From Oryza sativa Japonica Group (Eukaryota; Streptophyta; Magnoliopsida; Poales; Poaceae), in NCBI RefSeq assembly GCF_034140825.1, contig NC_089042.1:23524001-23588000 (forward strand): 64,000 nucleotides of DNA, given 5' to 3'. The first letter of the stretch is position 1; each line of letters begins with the position of its first letter. This document shows positions 21,508 through 32,899 of the stretch, in pieces. Below the pieces are notes generated by a model. That model was not told the DNA's origin and did no database searches. It saw nothing but the letters and a program-made list of their open reading frames with translations. A program made the translations under genes and the position numbers.

Positions 21508-21652
21508 GTGCTTGTTACTCAAAACTTTTTCTTCAAACCTCCAACTTTTTCATCACATCAAAACTTTTCTACACACATAAACTTTTAAATTTTTTCTTCA
21601 AACTTCTAATTTTAGTTAAACTTTCAATTTTTACGTTAAACTAAACACAGCC
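21508..21652. mobile_element. Small Tourist-like MITE, family C
   Basis: The right end reads TTAAACTAAACACAGCC; the left is a diverged inverse. TAA flanks both sides (21505-21507, 21653-21655). The inside (CATCACATCAAAACTTTTCTACACACATAAACTTTT) is shared, inverted, with the copies at 25671-25817 and 58341-58497. Confidence 0.72.
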
Positions 21653-21894
21653 TAACCCCCCAGACCGTTGTGTTGGCACCACACCGATTGACATGCTCAC
21701 TTTTGCTCCCACGGTCACTGTCTCACCGAGTCACCGGTGACATTCCTCGGTGGATCTCTAATTGGTGGAGGCACTTAAGGCAGGCCAGGCAGAACAGGCG
21801 TAGTTTCAGCCTGCAGCTTGTACGACCCATGAGGCCCAATAAACTGTGTTTCGTCGGCCGAATGGTTGCCATGCCGAGCTCGTCGAACTCGGAA

Positions 21895-23320
21895 GGAATA
21901 AGTTCATCTATCATCCCTCAACTTTACACCGAGTTTGTTTGACATCCCTTATCCTCGTTACCAGAAATCTTCACCCCTAAACGATACAAAACAATACAAT
22001 TTATGTCCCATAGCAGTATAGATGTCTGTTTTCGCTGACGTGGCATCCTAGTCAGCAAAATAAAAATAAAATGTGGATCCCACGTGTAAGTGAAGTGAGG
22101 AGAAAAATATAAGGCCCACGTCTCTTTTTTCTTTTTCTCTTTTCTTTCTTCTCAACTCTTCTCTTACCTTCTCTTCATGGGAGGTTGTCGGCGGCAGATG
22201 GGGCCGATGCGGCCGGCGAGCCTGGCCGAGTTCCACCGCCGGTGCACCGATGCACACGTGCCACACGCGCCATTGGTGGCGAGGGGAGAGGCGGCCGGCC
22301 ACGCTGGCGGGAGAGAGAGGAGAGGAGGACCGAGAGAGGGGCGGAGCGACCGGCGGTGGAGAGCTGACGCCGGCGCGAGCTCACGTCGGGAGGAGTCCGA
22401 GACGAAGACGGCGGCTGGATCCAGGGTGGCGAGTGGGGGCGGAGTCGAGGACAAAGCCGGAGTAGGCTGAGGGTCGGCTGTGGGGCGCTGCCGGCCTCGA
22501 CGGGGTTCTCGGGGTGGCTGCCTCGCTCCCCCTGCCTCGCCCCCTCCAGCCACCGCAGCCACCACCATCTCCTTCGGGTTCATCCCCTCCACCTCTCGCC
22601 GCCGGCCGACATCCTCTCCCCCCTCTCCGATCGTGTCCGCTCTCTGCCGCCATGGTGCAGCAGTTATTGCAGGCGATGGCAATGACGGCGGTGACGACGC
22701 CGGCACCGACATTGGGGGGCAAAGGAGAAGAGGCGGTGGAGCTTCCAGAGGCCGACGGTGAAAGATGCTGGTGGTCATGGCTTCTTGGAGCCGCGGGTGG
22801 ACTCCGTTCAACACACCATCGCAGTGGCCATAGCCACGGATGCGGCGGCGGAGGCAGCGGTTGCGGCCAACTGGCCAAGCAAGTGGCGAGCGAGCGTGCG
22901 GCCGGCGAAGCGGAGCGGCCGGCAGAGTAGACCACCGGTGGTGGCGGCGGAGGTGGGCGAGCGCGCGGCTGGCGGAGCCGAGTGGGCAGCAGCCGGGCCA
23001 TCTGCCGCCAACTGCGTGTCGGCGTCGAGAAGATTGGAAATGAGAAGAGAAGAGAAAAAAAGGAAAGGGAAAAAAAAGAGAAGAAACAAGATATGTGGGC
23101 CTTATATTTTTCTCATCTCTTATATGTGGACCCTATATTTTTTATATATTTTGTTTTGCTGACTAGGATGCCACGTCAGCGAAACCACCTATATATACTG
23201 CTATAGAACCTTGATTGCACAGTTTGTGTGAGTTTAGGGGCTATACATTTCTGGTTTTATGGTTAAAAGACCTTGAAAAATCTCGTTGTTAAGTTGAGGG
23301 ATCTCTGGTGAACTTATTCC
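21895..23320. mobile_element. Mutator-like element (Pack-MULE candidate)
   Basis: Terminal inverted repeats begin GGAATAAGTTCA on both sides and extend with decreasing similarity for roughly 150-200 bp, including the inner pair CGCTGACGTGGCATCCTAGTCAGCAAAA (inverted near 23150-23190). The flanks AACTCGGAA (21886-21894) and AACTTGGAA (23321-23329) match at 8 of 9 bases, the 9-bp duplication of MULEs. At 1426 bp there is no transposase. The GC-rich interior (about 22175-23040) has long frames on both strands, typical of Pack-MULEs that captured gene pieces; I do not recognise the donor gene. Confidence 0.87.
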
Positions 23321-23329
23321 AACTTGGAA

Positions 23330-24357
23330 ATTCGTTCCGACCAGTGGATGCGTATGTGTAGTCCGTTTGGTAAAGCTCCGATCTCTAAAGTTAACTTTAG
23401 GAGTTAAATTAAAGTGGAGTTGTGAAACAGTCTAAACCAAATTCTCACTATCTAGCTCATTTGTGAGAGCATTCTAGCCAACCCCACTCCCATTTTAAGT
23501 GGACCTGACAGCCTCAGATATTTTAGCTGGGTTGTAGACTTACAGCTCTAAAAGAGATAGAGTTGTACCTGAAGCCATGCCAAATAATTCTTTAGTGGTG
23601 GGATCTGATGATTCCAGATGGTCACAACCACCTAGACTAGCTCGTGACTTGGCGAGGTAGGATTCAACAATGGGCTCTAAATTCGTTGACTAAAGTTTCA
23701 AAAAGGAAAAAAATCATTGACTCGTCGCCAATCATCATACTGTTGTTGTTGCGCTGGTTTCTCTCGCCAACTCATTTCATCCGCCTCACCAGTTCTTAGT
23801 CACTCTGATCGGGAACCCAGCTCATATAACCACTGCATTACCTGTCTCTTGCGACAGAGATGGCCCAATCAACTCACTAACCACTATTTCCCTGTCAATT
23901 TTACCTGTTAGCAATGCCCTTCTCAAGCCATCACACCCCTGTTGCGCATCAAAAGCAAATCTTACAAGTCACCAAGAATGGGAAAAACGCTTCTACTAGT
24001 GTAACAGCATTAACAGAATGTTGAAAGCAACATAAATTCGGACGAAAGTGGGCTGAAAACGATCGGAAACGGTAAATCTCTTCAGCGCTCGATCGACTGA
24101 TAATTGATCGTATTTATCAATTAAACTATTCAGTATTAACATCAATACGATACAACAATAAATTAAAAAAACAAATTTTAAGAAGTTTTATATATAAAAA
24201 AGACGATAACGATTGAAAACGGTACTCCATATATAACCCTCGAAAACAACGCTGCTTACTGGATTGGGAATTTTCGTGACCATTTTCAACCCACTTATAC
24301 CGTGAAAAACAATGAGCACAGTTCCCGTTTCCGTTTCCGAATTTCGATCCGGCACTG
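23330..24357. other. Intergenic region with a probable palindromic MITE (about 23363-23600)
   Basis: CCGTTTGGTAAAGCTCC at the left faces GAAGCCATGCCAAATAATTC at the right, an imperfect inverted pair typical of MITE ends. I could not find a clear target duplication. The rest, up to the CXE-2 stop codon, shows no gene. Confidence 0.45.
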
Positions 24358-25347
24358 CTATGTCGCTGCGCTGGATCGCTTGATGAAGGAGACGACGGCA
24401 TCAAGCTCCGCCTCCGCCTTGTCTCCCCCGGCGGCGGCGGCGGCCTCCTCGAGGAAGTAGACGTGGCCCTCGCCGCCGGTCTCGTACAGCGCCGCCTCCT
24501 CCCCTTCCCACGCGCTCCCCCTCAGCACCTCCACGTACATCCGAGCTCGGTCACGCATCGTGTCGAGCTCCCCCACGGTGACCAGTGCCCGCCGGCAGCC
24601 AAGCGCCGCCCATTCCTCCGCCGGAGTGGACAGCGGGTTGATGAACGGGTGGTCGATCCCGTACCTCCCGGCGCACATGAAGCCCCATGATCTCTCCGCC
24701 CGCCGCGGGAGCTCGGGGTCCACGCGTTCCGACGGCATGAGCTCCCCGCCGCGGAAGAATGGGTGGAGAAGCACCATGCCTTCGATCCGCGCGCCGCCGG
24801 GGAGGCCGTCCTTGCCGGCCCTCATCGTCACGTTGTGCGCGATGTTCGCGCCGGCGCTGTCTCCCGCGACGAAGATGCGCGCGGCGTCGCCGTGCTCCGC
24901 CAGCCACGGCTCCGGGCCGCCGGACGCCGAGCAGCTCGCCACCGTCCAGCGGAGCGCCGCCCACGCGTCGTCGTAGGCGGCGGGGAGCGGGTGCTCCGGC
25001 GCGAGGCGGTAGTCGACGGACACGGCGACGACGCCCGCCGCGGCCACGAGGGCGTTGAGGAACCTGGAGTGCACGCGGGAGAAGGCCGAGTGGACGACGA
25101 AGCCGCCGCCGTGGAAGTACACGACGACGGGGAGCTTCTCGCACCTCGGGACGCCGCCGGGCAGGTACAGCCGCGCGGCGAGGCCGCCGGACTGGGCGTC
25201 GATGACCACGTCCTTGGAGGTGACGCCGGTGACGGCGTCCGTGCCGGCGTCGACCCTCGCGGTGCCCATCAGACGGTGGACGCGGCCGCTCTTGTAGCGG
25301 ATGAGCAATGGCGAGAAGTCGAAGTCGACCTCGGTGTCCGGATTCAT
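24358..25347 (-). CDS. Class-I carboxylesterase CXE-2, no signal peptide
   Basis: A 329-aa intronless CXE-family hydrolase. HGGGF begins at 79; the elbow GDSAGAN has Ser164 (the usual second Gly of GGN is Ala); Asp262 lies in ELDTMRD and His295 in GEGHVYF, so the triad is complete. The start is the ATG at 25347 (MNPDTEVDFDFSPLL). This matches the usual CXE N-terminus, and the open frame upstream has no ATG. No signal peptide is seen, so it is probably cytosolic, unlike its neighbours CXE-1 and CXE-3. The C-terminal part carries an Ala-rich insert (about 301-307). Same strand as CXE-1 and CXE-3; likely a tandem duplicate. The substrate is unknown. Confidence 0.9.
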   Translation of the reverse strand: MNPDTEVDFDFSPLLIRYKSGRVHRLMGTARVDAGTDAVTGVTSKDVVIDAQSGGLAARLYLPGGVPRCEKLPVVVYFHGGGFVVHSAFSRVHSRFLNALVAAAGVVAVSVDYRLAPEHPLPAAYDDAWAALRWTVASCSASGGPEPWLAEHGDAARIFVAGDSAGANIAHNVTMRAGKDGLPGGARIEGMVLLHPFFRGGELMPSERVDPELPRRAERSWGFMCAGRYGIDHPFINPLSTPAEEWAALGCRRALVTVGELDTMRDRARMYVEVLRGSAWEGEEAALYETGGEGHVYFLEEAAAAAGGDKAEAELDAVVSFIKRSSAAT

Positions 25348-27562
25348 GGCCGGAATGAGCAACGTGATGACAAGGTCTTGAACTGAATTGATTGTTTTTT
25401 GCTTGTTATGCTTTGTAAATCGAGGTGGAGATATCAGCCAAACAGACAAACAGTCATCACATCCGACAGTGAAAGAAAGAACAGAGGTAGAGCTTACGGC
25501 AATATTTTTGCGATATCTTTAGCACCACACATACTCCATAATTTGATCACATATGCAGTAGTTGTTGCATTGAAGTTCCTTTGATTCCTGAAAACTCTCT
25601 TGTTCCGTTCACATCATATCTTTCACACCACTAGCATATGAAGTAATTTCATCATTTTGGTCTTGCGTTTGGGTGTGTTCAGTTCACGTTAAAATTGAAA
25701 GTTTGGTTGAAATTGAAACGATGCGATAAAAAAGTTGAAAGTTTATGTGTGTAGGAAAGTTTTGATGTGATGAAAAAGTTAAAAGTTTGAAGAAATAGTT
25801 TGGAACTAAACTCGGCCTTTGTCTCCCTGAGACATCCTCTTACTGTACCACTCAAGAATGAAGCGGGTTGTGTGCAAATTTTGCTAGGTTGCGGTTAATT
25901 CCTTTTAGCATCCTCCCCCAAAGATGTCACACGAAATTACTGTTTGCTAACCATCCTCCTAGCGGCTTATACAATGTTTGCTAATCATCCTCCTAGTGGC
26001 TTATCCCATCCCTAATTATAGACCTATTACAACATACGGGCACGCATGTTGTTAGTCTAAAAAGATGTTGTACTATCAAATGTTAGTGTTAAGTGATGTC
26101 CAAGTAAACAACTGTCCAACAAACAACTTCAAGCATAAAGTTACCTGTGAAGTGCTTTCAATTAGTTACTCCTACAATCCTACTTGTGCAGTGGCATTTT
26201 ACAACTTACAACGTGTTTCACGATTCTGCTCCATCAGGCGACGGTTGAGATCGTGAGACCGAAAGGATGAATCCCTAGCTATGGCAGTTATGAGTTACTA
26301 TCAGCACTCTCGAGACCTCTATGGTGGTGTGGCATTTGAGATCGAGTGCGACATCCACAACGGCACACAGCCGGCACGCTCGTCGAGTGCGGCAAAACGG
26401 ATTAAACAACCACTGTAGAGTAGCTCTCAAATGCGTGCCACCGGTTTAGAAGCTCCTACTACGACAGTTGATAGCCTACACTCTACTACAGCATTTCCAC
26501 CACTTTGCTCGTCTTGCACGACAAGCGCCATCAAACTGTTTTTAAGACTTAAATAAACTTTTGATCTTATTCTTTATTAGTCCCTCCAATTAAGAATGTA
26601 AGGCATACTCATCCATTCCCCTATATAACAAAATCAACGAGAAATTAACTCATCCCCTATATAATAAAATCAATGAACTAATGCAGGCATACAACTGTGC
26701 ATTTCTATCAACAATTAATTTAACACATGAAGACTACAAATATGACCATATGTTTTTAAAAGATAAATAGTAAAATATACTTAACACTTTTAGATAGAGA
26801 GCACGATATAAAAATAGTGCTAATTAACGTTGCAGACTTGTGAAAAAGAGAAGTAAGAAAGACCTGAAACTTGATCCGATGATCAGATGGATCATGGATC
26901 ATGGATCATCCATTGATAATACCACCACTAGGACAGTGCGCGCAACTTTAGACGGACCAGGCTCAAAGTCCACGCAGCACTACCACCGGTGCCGGCCTAC
27001 CTTGCAGCCGGCCGCTGCTACACCACAAACGCGTAGCAACCATTGCATCCATGACACGTTCGCCGCCGCCACCGATCTAGCCATCATCTAGCCCGCCGCC
27101 GCCGCTACCGTGAGTGCGTGCGTGCGTGCGTGACACACCTCACAAGACGGTCGTCGTTGCTCCGCGCGCTGCGGAGTAGTAATAGCCGGCCCTCTCGCGG
27201 CTGGTACCAGTGTACCACACTGTCCACTGCCTTTACTACGCCAACTCACTAGCTCGCGGCAAAAGGGTCCCTTTGTGGTAGTAGTACGTTTTAATTTACA
27301 TGCGTTTTCCCCTTCCAAGTTTCACGGAGGTACGTAACGAAGTGTACATATGCAATTCTCAGTCGAAACACTGAAATCACACTCACACGTACGGATGTCG
27401 ATCTGCCTCGATGAAGAAAGACAGAAAAAAATGGTAGTAACACTATAAGCTATATGTGGTTACTAGGAGTACTCATTACAGTATGGCTTTACTCGGGTGT
27501 GTAGCTGAGCTGCCACGTTGAAGATGGATCAGAATTCAGAGCTGCTGCTAGTGATGTGCTTG
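25348..27562. other. Intergenic region between CXE-2 and CXE-3
   Basis: It holds a family C MITE (listed separately), a short imperfect direct repeat around 25946-26005 (GTTTGCTAAYCATCCTCCTAG twice) and a GTGC microsatellite (about 27112-27130). A GC-richer piece at 26930-27110 has no recognisable product. No gene is supported. Confidence 0.4.
25671..25817. mobile_element. Small Tourist-like MITE, family C
   Basis: GGGTGTGTTCAGTTC at the left and GGAACTAAACTCGGCC at the right, flanked by TTT at 25668-25670 and 25818-25820. The interior matches the copies at 21508 and 58341. It lies about 320 bp upstream of the CXE-2 start codon. Confidence 0.78.
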
Positions 27563-28564
27563 CTAGGTGTCGCGGTTAATGAACGCGGCGAGCGTGGCCA
27601 TATGCATGGCTTCCTTGGGCGACTCGAGGTTGTTGAGGAAGTAGCAGTGGCCCTCGCCGGGCGTCACGTACAGCCGCGCCTCCCCGGGCCACCCGCTGCC
27701 ACGGAGCGCGTCCACGTACGCGCGCTGCCACGGGCCGAGCCGGTCGAGGTCGGACACCGTCATCAGCACGCGGGAGGTGGCGAGGCGCCTCCACGACGCC
27801 GCCGGCAGCGCCATCGGGTTCACGTACGGGTGCTCCATCCCGTACCTCCCCGCGCAGATGAAACCCCACGCCCGCTGCGCCGTCGGGTCGACGTATTTCC
27901 CCAGGAAGTACGGGTCCAGCAGCGCCACGCCGCGGATCGTCGCGCCGCCGCCGTGCTGCCCCGCGCGCATCGCGAGGTTGTGCGCGATGTTGCCGCCGGC
28001 GCTGTCCCCGGCCACGAACAGGCGCGACGCGTCCCCGCGCCTCGCGAGCCACGAGTCCGCGCCGCGCTGCATGTCGGCGGCCACCCACCTGAGCACCGTC
28101 CACGCGTCGTCGTACGCCGCGGGGAGCGGGTGCTCGGGGGCCAGGCGGTAGTTCACCGACACCGCGATGGCGCCGGCCTTGGCCGCGAGCGCGTTGAGGT
28201 AGTTGTGGTACACCGGGTCGAACGCCGACTCGACGACGAACGCGCCGCCGTGGAAGTAGATGAGCACCGGGAGCCTCCCGCCCCGGTGCTTCGGCCGGTA
28301 CAGCCGCACCGCGAGCCCCGTGCTCCGGTCGACGACCACGTCCTTGGACACCACCCCGGTGCGCACGTCCAGCGACGGCGCCACCACCGTCGTCCCCATC
28401 AGCCTCTGCACCCTGCCACTCCTGTACTGGATCAGAAACGGCGTGAAGTCGAACTTCACCTCCATGTTCGGGTCGGTCGCCGCCCTGCTCCGCAATGCCG
28501 ACGCCACCGACGCACACATCGCCGCCGCCACTACCAGCAACGCGAACAGCGACCGCGACGCCAT
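27563..28564 (-). CDS. Class-I carboxylesterase CXE-3, predicted secretory, HGGA variant
   Basis: A 333-aa intronless CXE-family hydrolase. The start is the ATG at 28564, giving a signal-peptide-like MASRSLFALLVVAAAMCASV. The oxyanion hole reads HGGAF (105-109) instead of HGGGF. The elbow GDSAGGN has Ser188; Asp274 (SDLDRL) and His306 (GEGHCYF) complete the triad. A TATA-like CATATAAACG lies on the minus strand at 28651-28660, about 87 bp upstream. Shared blocks (RGVALLDPYF, ESAF, YLNAL) make it the closest relative of CXE-1, also predicted secretory. Gly-to-Ala at the last oxyanion-hole position is tolerated in the wider HSL family but may shift substrate preference; that is inference. The substrate is unknown. 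Confidence 0.9.
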   Translation of the reverse strand: MASRSLFALLVVAAAMCASVASALRSRAATDPNMEVKFDFTPFLIQYRSGRVQRLMGTTVVAPSLDVRTGVVSKDVVVDRSTGLAVRLYRPKHRGGRLPVLIYFHGGAFVVESAFDPVYHNYLNALAAKAGAIAVSVNYRLAPEHPLPAAYDDAWTVLRWVAADMQRGADSWLARRGDASRLFVAGDSAGGNIAHNLAMRAGQHGGGATIRGVALLDPYFLGKYVDPTAQRAWGFICAGRYGMEHPYVNPMALPAASWRRLATSRVLMTVSDLDRLGPWQRAYVDALRGSGWPGEARLYVTPGEGHCYFLNNLESPKEAMHMATLAAFINRDT

Positions 28565-31500
28565 GGGCAGGCGGCAACGTACGTACAGAGCGAGTGAGAG
28601 ACACCGAGAATGAGTGTTTCCGTGGTGAGCCAAGCGCTCGATGGGTGAAGCGTTTATATGGACATGGCACGGGATGATGTACGTGGCGCACGTAGTGTGG
28701 TGCGGCATCTTTTAACCGCTTCCACGGGAAGCGAACCAGGGGCGATGTGTCCGGCTCGCACTCGCGAAACGGCTCGGGTTGGGTCAATGCGAGTGCATGC
28801 GCCACGCGCCGGTGGCCGTTTTCATCGCTAGTGGGGGCGCCACTCCACTGGATCGGTCGATGGATGGATCGCCATTAGTGGCGGCCCCTGTAGTGCTTAA
28901 GTGCGTGGGAGCCATCTACTTGTCGCAATCCCGAGCAGTAATTAAGCAAAGGGCCGTGTGTGCTTTGCTGCCTACGTACAACGACGTCCATGGAGATTAC
29001 AGCCTTGTCGATACAGATACAGGCATACATATGCATACAGCGCCATTGATCACGGGAGAGATGGCGGCATTTGTGCCGATGTTGGTAGGATTATTGGGAG
29101 CCTTTTTGTGTGCTTGTGTAGTAGTAGGCGTCGTACTGGCGTTGCGCATGCAGTTCTAGATCCAGCATGGTAGCACTGGTCATTTAAGAGACCCGGGCCA
29201 CTTCCTACCTGTAGTTTTTTTGTACCCGTTCGTCGTGCGACGGGGGCTTTGTTGCGTTGCATGATGAGATGCCGCCGGCGACACCCTTGTTGTGCAATCA
29301 ATGGCGAGACGTCCTGCGTAATTACTGCATGCTGCTGCTACTGCTGCTACCATCACCTGCACAGTGCCCGTTTCGTCACACTGCCATTTACTGCTAACCG
29401 AAAGCAGCCGAGGAATGGCGCTTGTCCGTTACCGGGTTAAGCAGTACAGTGAACCGGCTGGCAGTCGTACTGTGGTAGTACTACGTGTGAGCTAGCTAAG
29501 CTCTCTCTTTTTACGTTTTTTTTTTTTTTGCTAGCATCTTGCCGTTGGAAACGGTAAATGATGTCCCACTAGGAGCAGATCGAAGAAGGCAAATGTGCAG
29601 TGCAGTGAAGAACTGGTGCGCACCTGACATACATGTCGTTGTAGCAGGCGGTTTGATGAGGGAGAGCTCAACGGAAACCAAACGTCCAAACCGTATGGAG
29701 AGCCCGATTCGGATCGGTGTAGATATGATGCGATGAACCGAACTTTCCGTTCGCGTGTTCAGGGGATGGGAATGAATCTTCTTGGTTGGGATCGTCGATT
29801 TCCTCATCGGGAAACTGAAAGCCTCGACTAGTCCAACATGGCAACATGTCTGTTATCCGTGTTACCGTACCTTACTACCTTTCGTGGGTGTTGATTCGGT
29901 ACACCACCATTTTTTTCTCTCCGAATTGTGTCCTTTGCCAATGAAGGCTTGACAAGAGAATGAACGGTTCTATGAATTGGGACAATCTATGAACCGTGTG
30001 ATCCACTAGTACAATTTCAATTTGGGGTTGAAATACAAGCCGCAATAAAACGACGAATTTGGCAAAAAAAATCAAATGAAAATTGATAAATTAAGAACAT
30101 GCAATGTTCAAAAGGCAATATTGGATGTGTGCTTACAGTGGATTGCGAATCAAGAATGAAATCTGGTTAATATGTTGCTCCATGTTCGATCGATACTGAA
30201 TGAACTTTAAAAGGTTTGATCGAAAATCAGTTGTTTTTTCTTGGAAATTGGAGAGATGCAAAATAAATTTTAGAATATTGGAAAAATGTTATAAAATTGA
30301 TATAAACTATAGAAATTATAGGTCCTGAATTGATATTTTTATTTCATTTTTTCTTTATGATAATGAGATATCTCAGCCTTTATTTCAATAGAAGTTGCAT
30401 CCATTTATTAGTTTTTTCTTCATTTTCTCATTGTCGACGGGCTATACCCGACTACGGTATTTATAGACCATAATATACGTGAGATTGTATCAAGAAGGCA
30501 AGAGACAAGCTAGCAGCAAGATCCAATTTTTTTTCTTAAGTAGAACTTGGAGAGTTTAGGCTGGATGCGGGCCGAAGAAACCTTGTCTCTCTCAGATAGG
30601 ACTTTGACACCTTCTATCCCAAATAGACAATATTTTTACAGACTTATATTATATCCGTATGTAAGGACACCTTCTCGTAGTCGTATATAATTAGGTATGT
30701 GGTATTGCTATATAACACAAACCCTAACACTCATATTTCCCATTTCAAATTTAAAATGATCCTTCTATATAAAAACAAAATTTAAAATGATCCTTATTTT
30801 CTTAAAAAAAATATCAAATTGGTCCGAGTCCCATTCGTAATCTCCAGTGAGATTTCATTTCAACCTTGTTTCGAAACGCTCGAATTCAGGTTGTGAACCC
30901 TATTCAGTGATAACGATCCAGTTGCTGGGGTGCAGTAGCATCGAGACTTGACGTGGGAGTATGCACGTGACACAAAGCTGTACCACGGCACCTCCGTATA
31001 CTTCTGTAGCGCCATACCAGTTGAACTAGTGATACAGTAGTACCGTAGACTACTGTAGTACCAGACTCGGGCCACGGTACACGTTTTTTTTTTCCCTTCT
31101 TCCCTTATGCCATTCTCAACCCAATGGTTAGGATGGTGTCTATAGCATTAAATAAGCTGCCACCTATAATAAAAAATAATGTGGCAAGTAAATAAATGAG
31201 GAAAGAGAAGGAAACCATATCTTGCATGAGACATAGTTTCTATACAACATCCAAGACATCATGCGAGATAAGTAACATTAAATTGAAGTATAGAATAGTA
31301 GTATTTGCATTGAAAAAGTAATGTCTTAGTATATGATATGGAGTTTATGTAAACTATATATATGGTCGTGGGTTGGGAATACCCTTGTAAATCATCGAGG
31401 CAAGGCACCGTACCGGACAATGGGGCCACTGACAATGTTGTTAGGAGTGGACGCGTGCGTGCGGTGGTTGTGGGCCGTAGCGGTCGCCGTCGACAGAAGG

Positions 31501-32338
31501 AAATCAATTCTAAGGCCCATACAGCAATGAGCAATCCATTGTCCACAAGCTTTAGCCCGAAAGGCCGAACCATTTAAGCAGCTCGGCTGTTCCAAAGCCC
31601 ATTACAGGTTCCAGACCCGAATTTTAGTAACAAGGAATAAGTCTACGGCTCTCATCGGATGGCCTAATCAGCCAAAGAAAAAACCAAAATTTAAATTTTC
31701 AAACTTAATTTTGAGATTGATTTTGAGATATTTTCAACGTAATTTCTTTTACAACATTAGCTTTTAAGTCACCAAGAACACATTTATAAAAGTTTCATCT
31801 ACAAATTTATTTTTATTTCCTAAGAAGCAATAGGAAATAAGCCAAACAATGAGGACCTAGTAGCCAACTGGCAAGGAATAAGACGACAACCGTTGCCGCG
31901 CCTTCACCCGTCCACCGCCGGCCTCCGGTGGTCGTCCCCCTCCGCAAGCCTTCGCCATGGCCACCACTCGGCCTTTATCATAATCGTTGCTTAGCTTCCT
32001 CGTACCGACAGTAAGGGCCTATGAAGAGGTTTTCACTGACACATGGGCACTGAATTTATCATTTTTTTATTTTTTGCAAATATAATACCACTTCAACTTA
32101 CCACGTCAACAAAACTACTTCCCAAACCATCGAAATAGTCGATTTGCACAGAATTTTAATAATAGAAAATGTGTTATACCAGGTTTAACGGTTGCGATTC
32201 AACCGAGAACAAAACATGAGAGAGGTCAAATAGACTTATTCCAATTGGCAAGCGGTGATTCGGCCCAGTAACAAGGGCCATCTTCTCTTGCACGGTAGGA
32301 GTTTGCTCCGTATTCTATTTCTGCAAGCGCAGACTAGG
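28565..32338. other. Long intergenic region between the minus and plus halves of the CXE cluster
   Basis: No certain gene is present. One small frame is noted separately (29061-29159). The region around 31100-31340 resembles a degenerate AT-rich MITE (CAATGGTTAGGATGGTGTCT...), without clear ends. The rest is unremarkable AT-rich DNA. This gap separates the three minus-strand from the two plus-strand esterase genes. Confidence 0.4.
29061..29159 (+). CDS. Possible small membrane peptide (32 aa)
   Basis: A short ATG-started frame encodes 32 residues that form almost entirely one hydrophobic helix (core LLGAFLCACVVVGVVLALRM) with a short polar end. I recognise no family. Such frames arise by chance, and codon use does not prove coding. 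It is listed only because the transmembrane pattern is clean and the surrounding sequence is otherwise gene-free. Confidence 0.15.
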   Translation: MAAFVPMLVGLLGAFLCACVVVGVVLALRMQF

Positions 32339-32681
32339 GCTCTGTTTGGAATATTAGCTCAGGGCTAATTTTGAGAGCTAATGTTTAGTCATGAATTGGT
32401 AGGCTAAACATTAGCCTAGGGTGGTATGTTTGGATCCATGGGCTAATTCAAGACTAAAGGGTGAAGAGAGTAGAAAGAGAGGAGAGAGAAGGAGAGAGAG
32501 AGCTGCTTTTTATGGTTCTCACATAAAATTAGCCCCATTAACATCTCTTGGAGGGGCTAATGTTTTGAGGGGAGCTAATTCACATTAGCTCAAAATTAGC
32601 CCATATTTTAGATTCTTAAGAGTTAATTTGAGACTAAGAGGTGAGAGCTAAATATTAGCCCATGAAACCAAACAAAGTGTT
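32339..32681. mobile_element. Palindromic MITE upstream of CXE-4
   Basis: The ends GGCTCTGTTTGGAATATTAGC and (right) GCTAAATATTAGCCCATGAAACC... are inverted copies, and inner words such as GCTAATTTTGAG and CTAAACATTAGCC recur in inverted form. The middle has a GAGA tract. The target duplication is unclear, so the borders are approximate. It ends about 220 bp before the CXE-4 start codon. Confidence 0.65.
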
Positions 32682-32899
32682 TAGGTGGAGAGCACGAGGC
32701 CACCCACTCCAAACAAAAAAACGTTATCCTGCCGTCCCACGCAGGCCAAGTCAAACCGTTGAATCGCCAGCCTTGGAAAAGTTGAAATACTCCGCCACGT
32801 CCCACGTACGCGTGGTGACCGACGCGACGCTGCGTTGCTCGCCGAGACGCCGACCACCCGCCGAAGTTGCACCACCACCACCGTCGCCGGCACGCGCAG

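Noticed and set aside
32867-32899. Longer N-terminus for CXE-4 (and for CXE-1 and CXE-2)
   Set aside because: The extensions begin at TTG, not ATG; the downstream ATG gives the normal family N-terminus.
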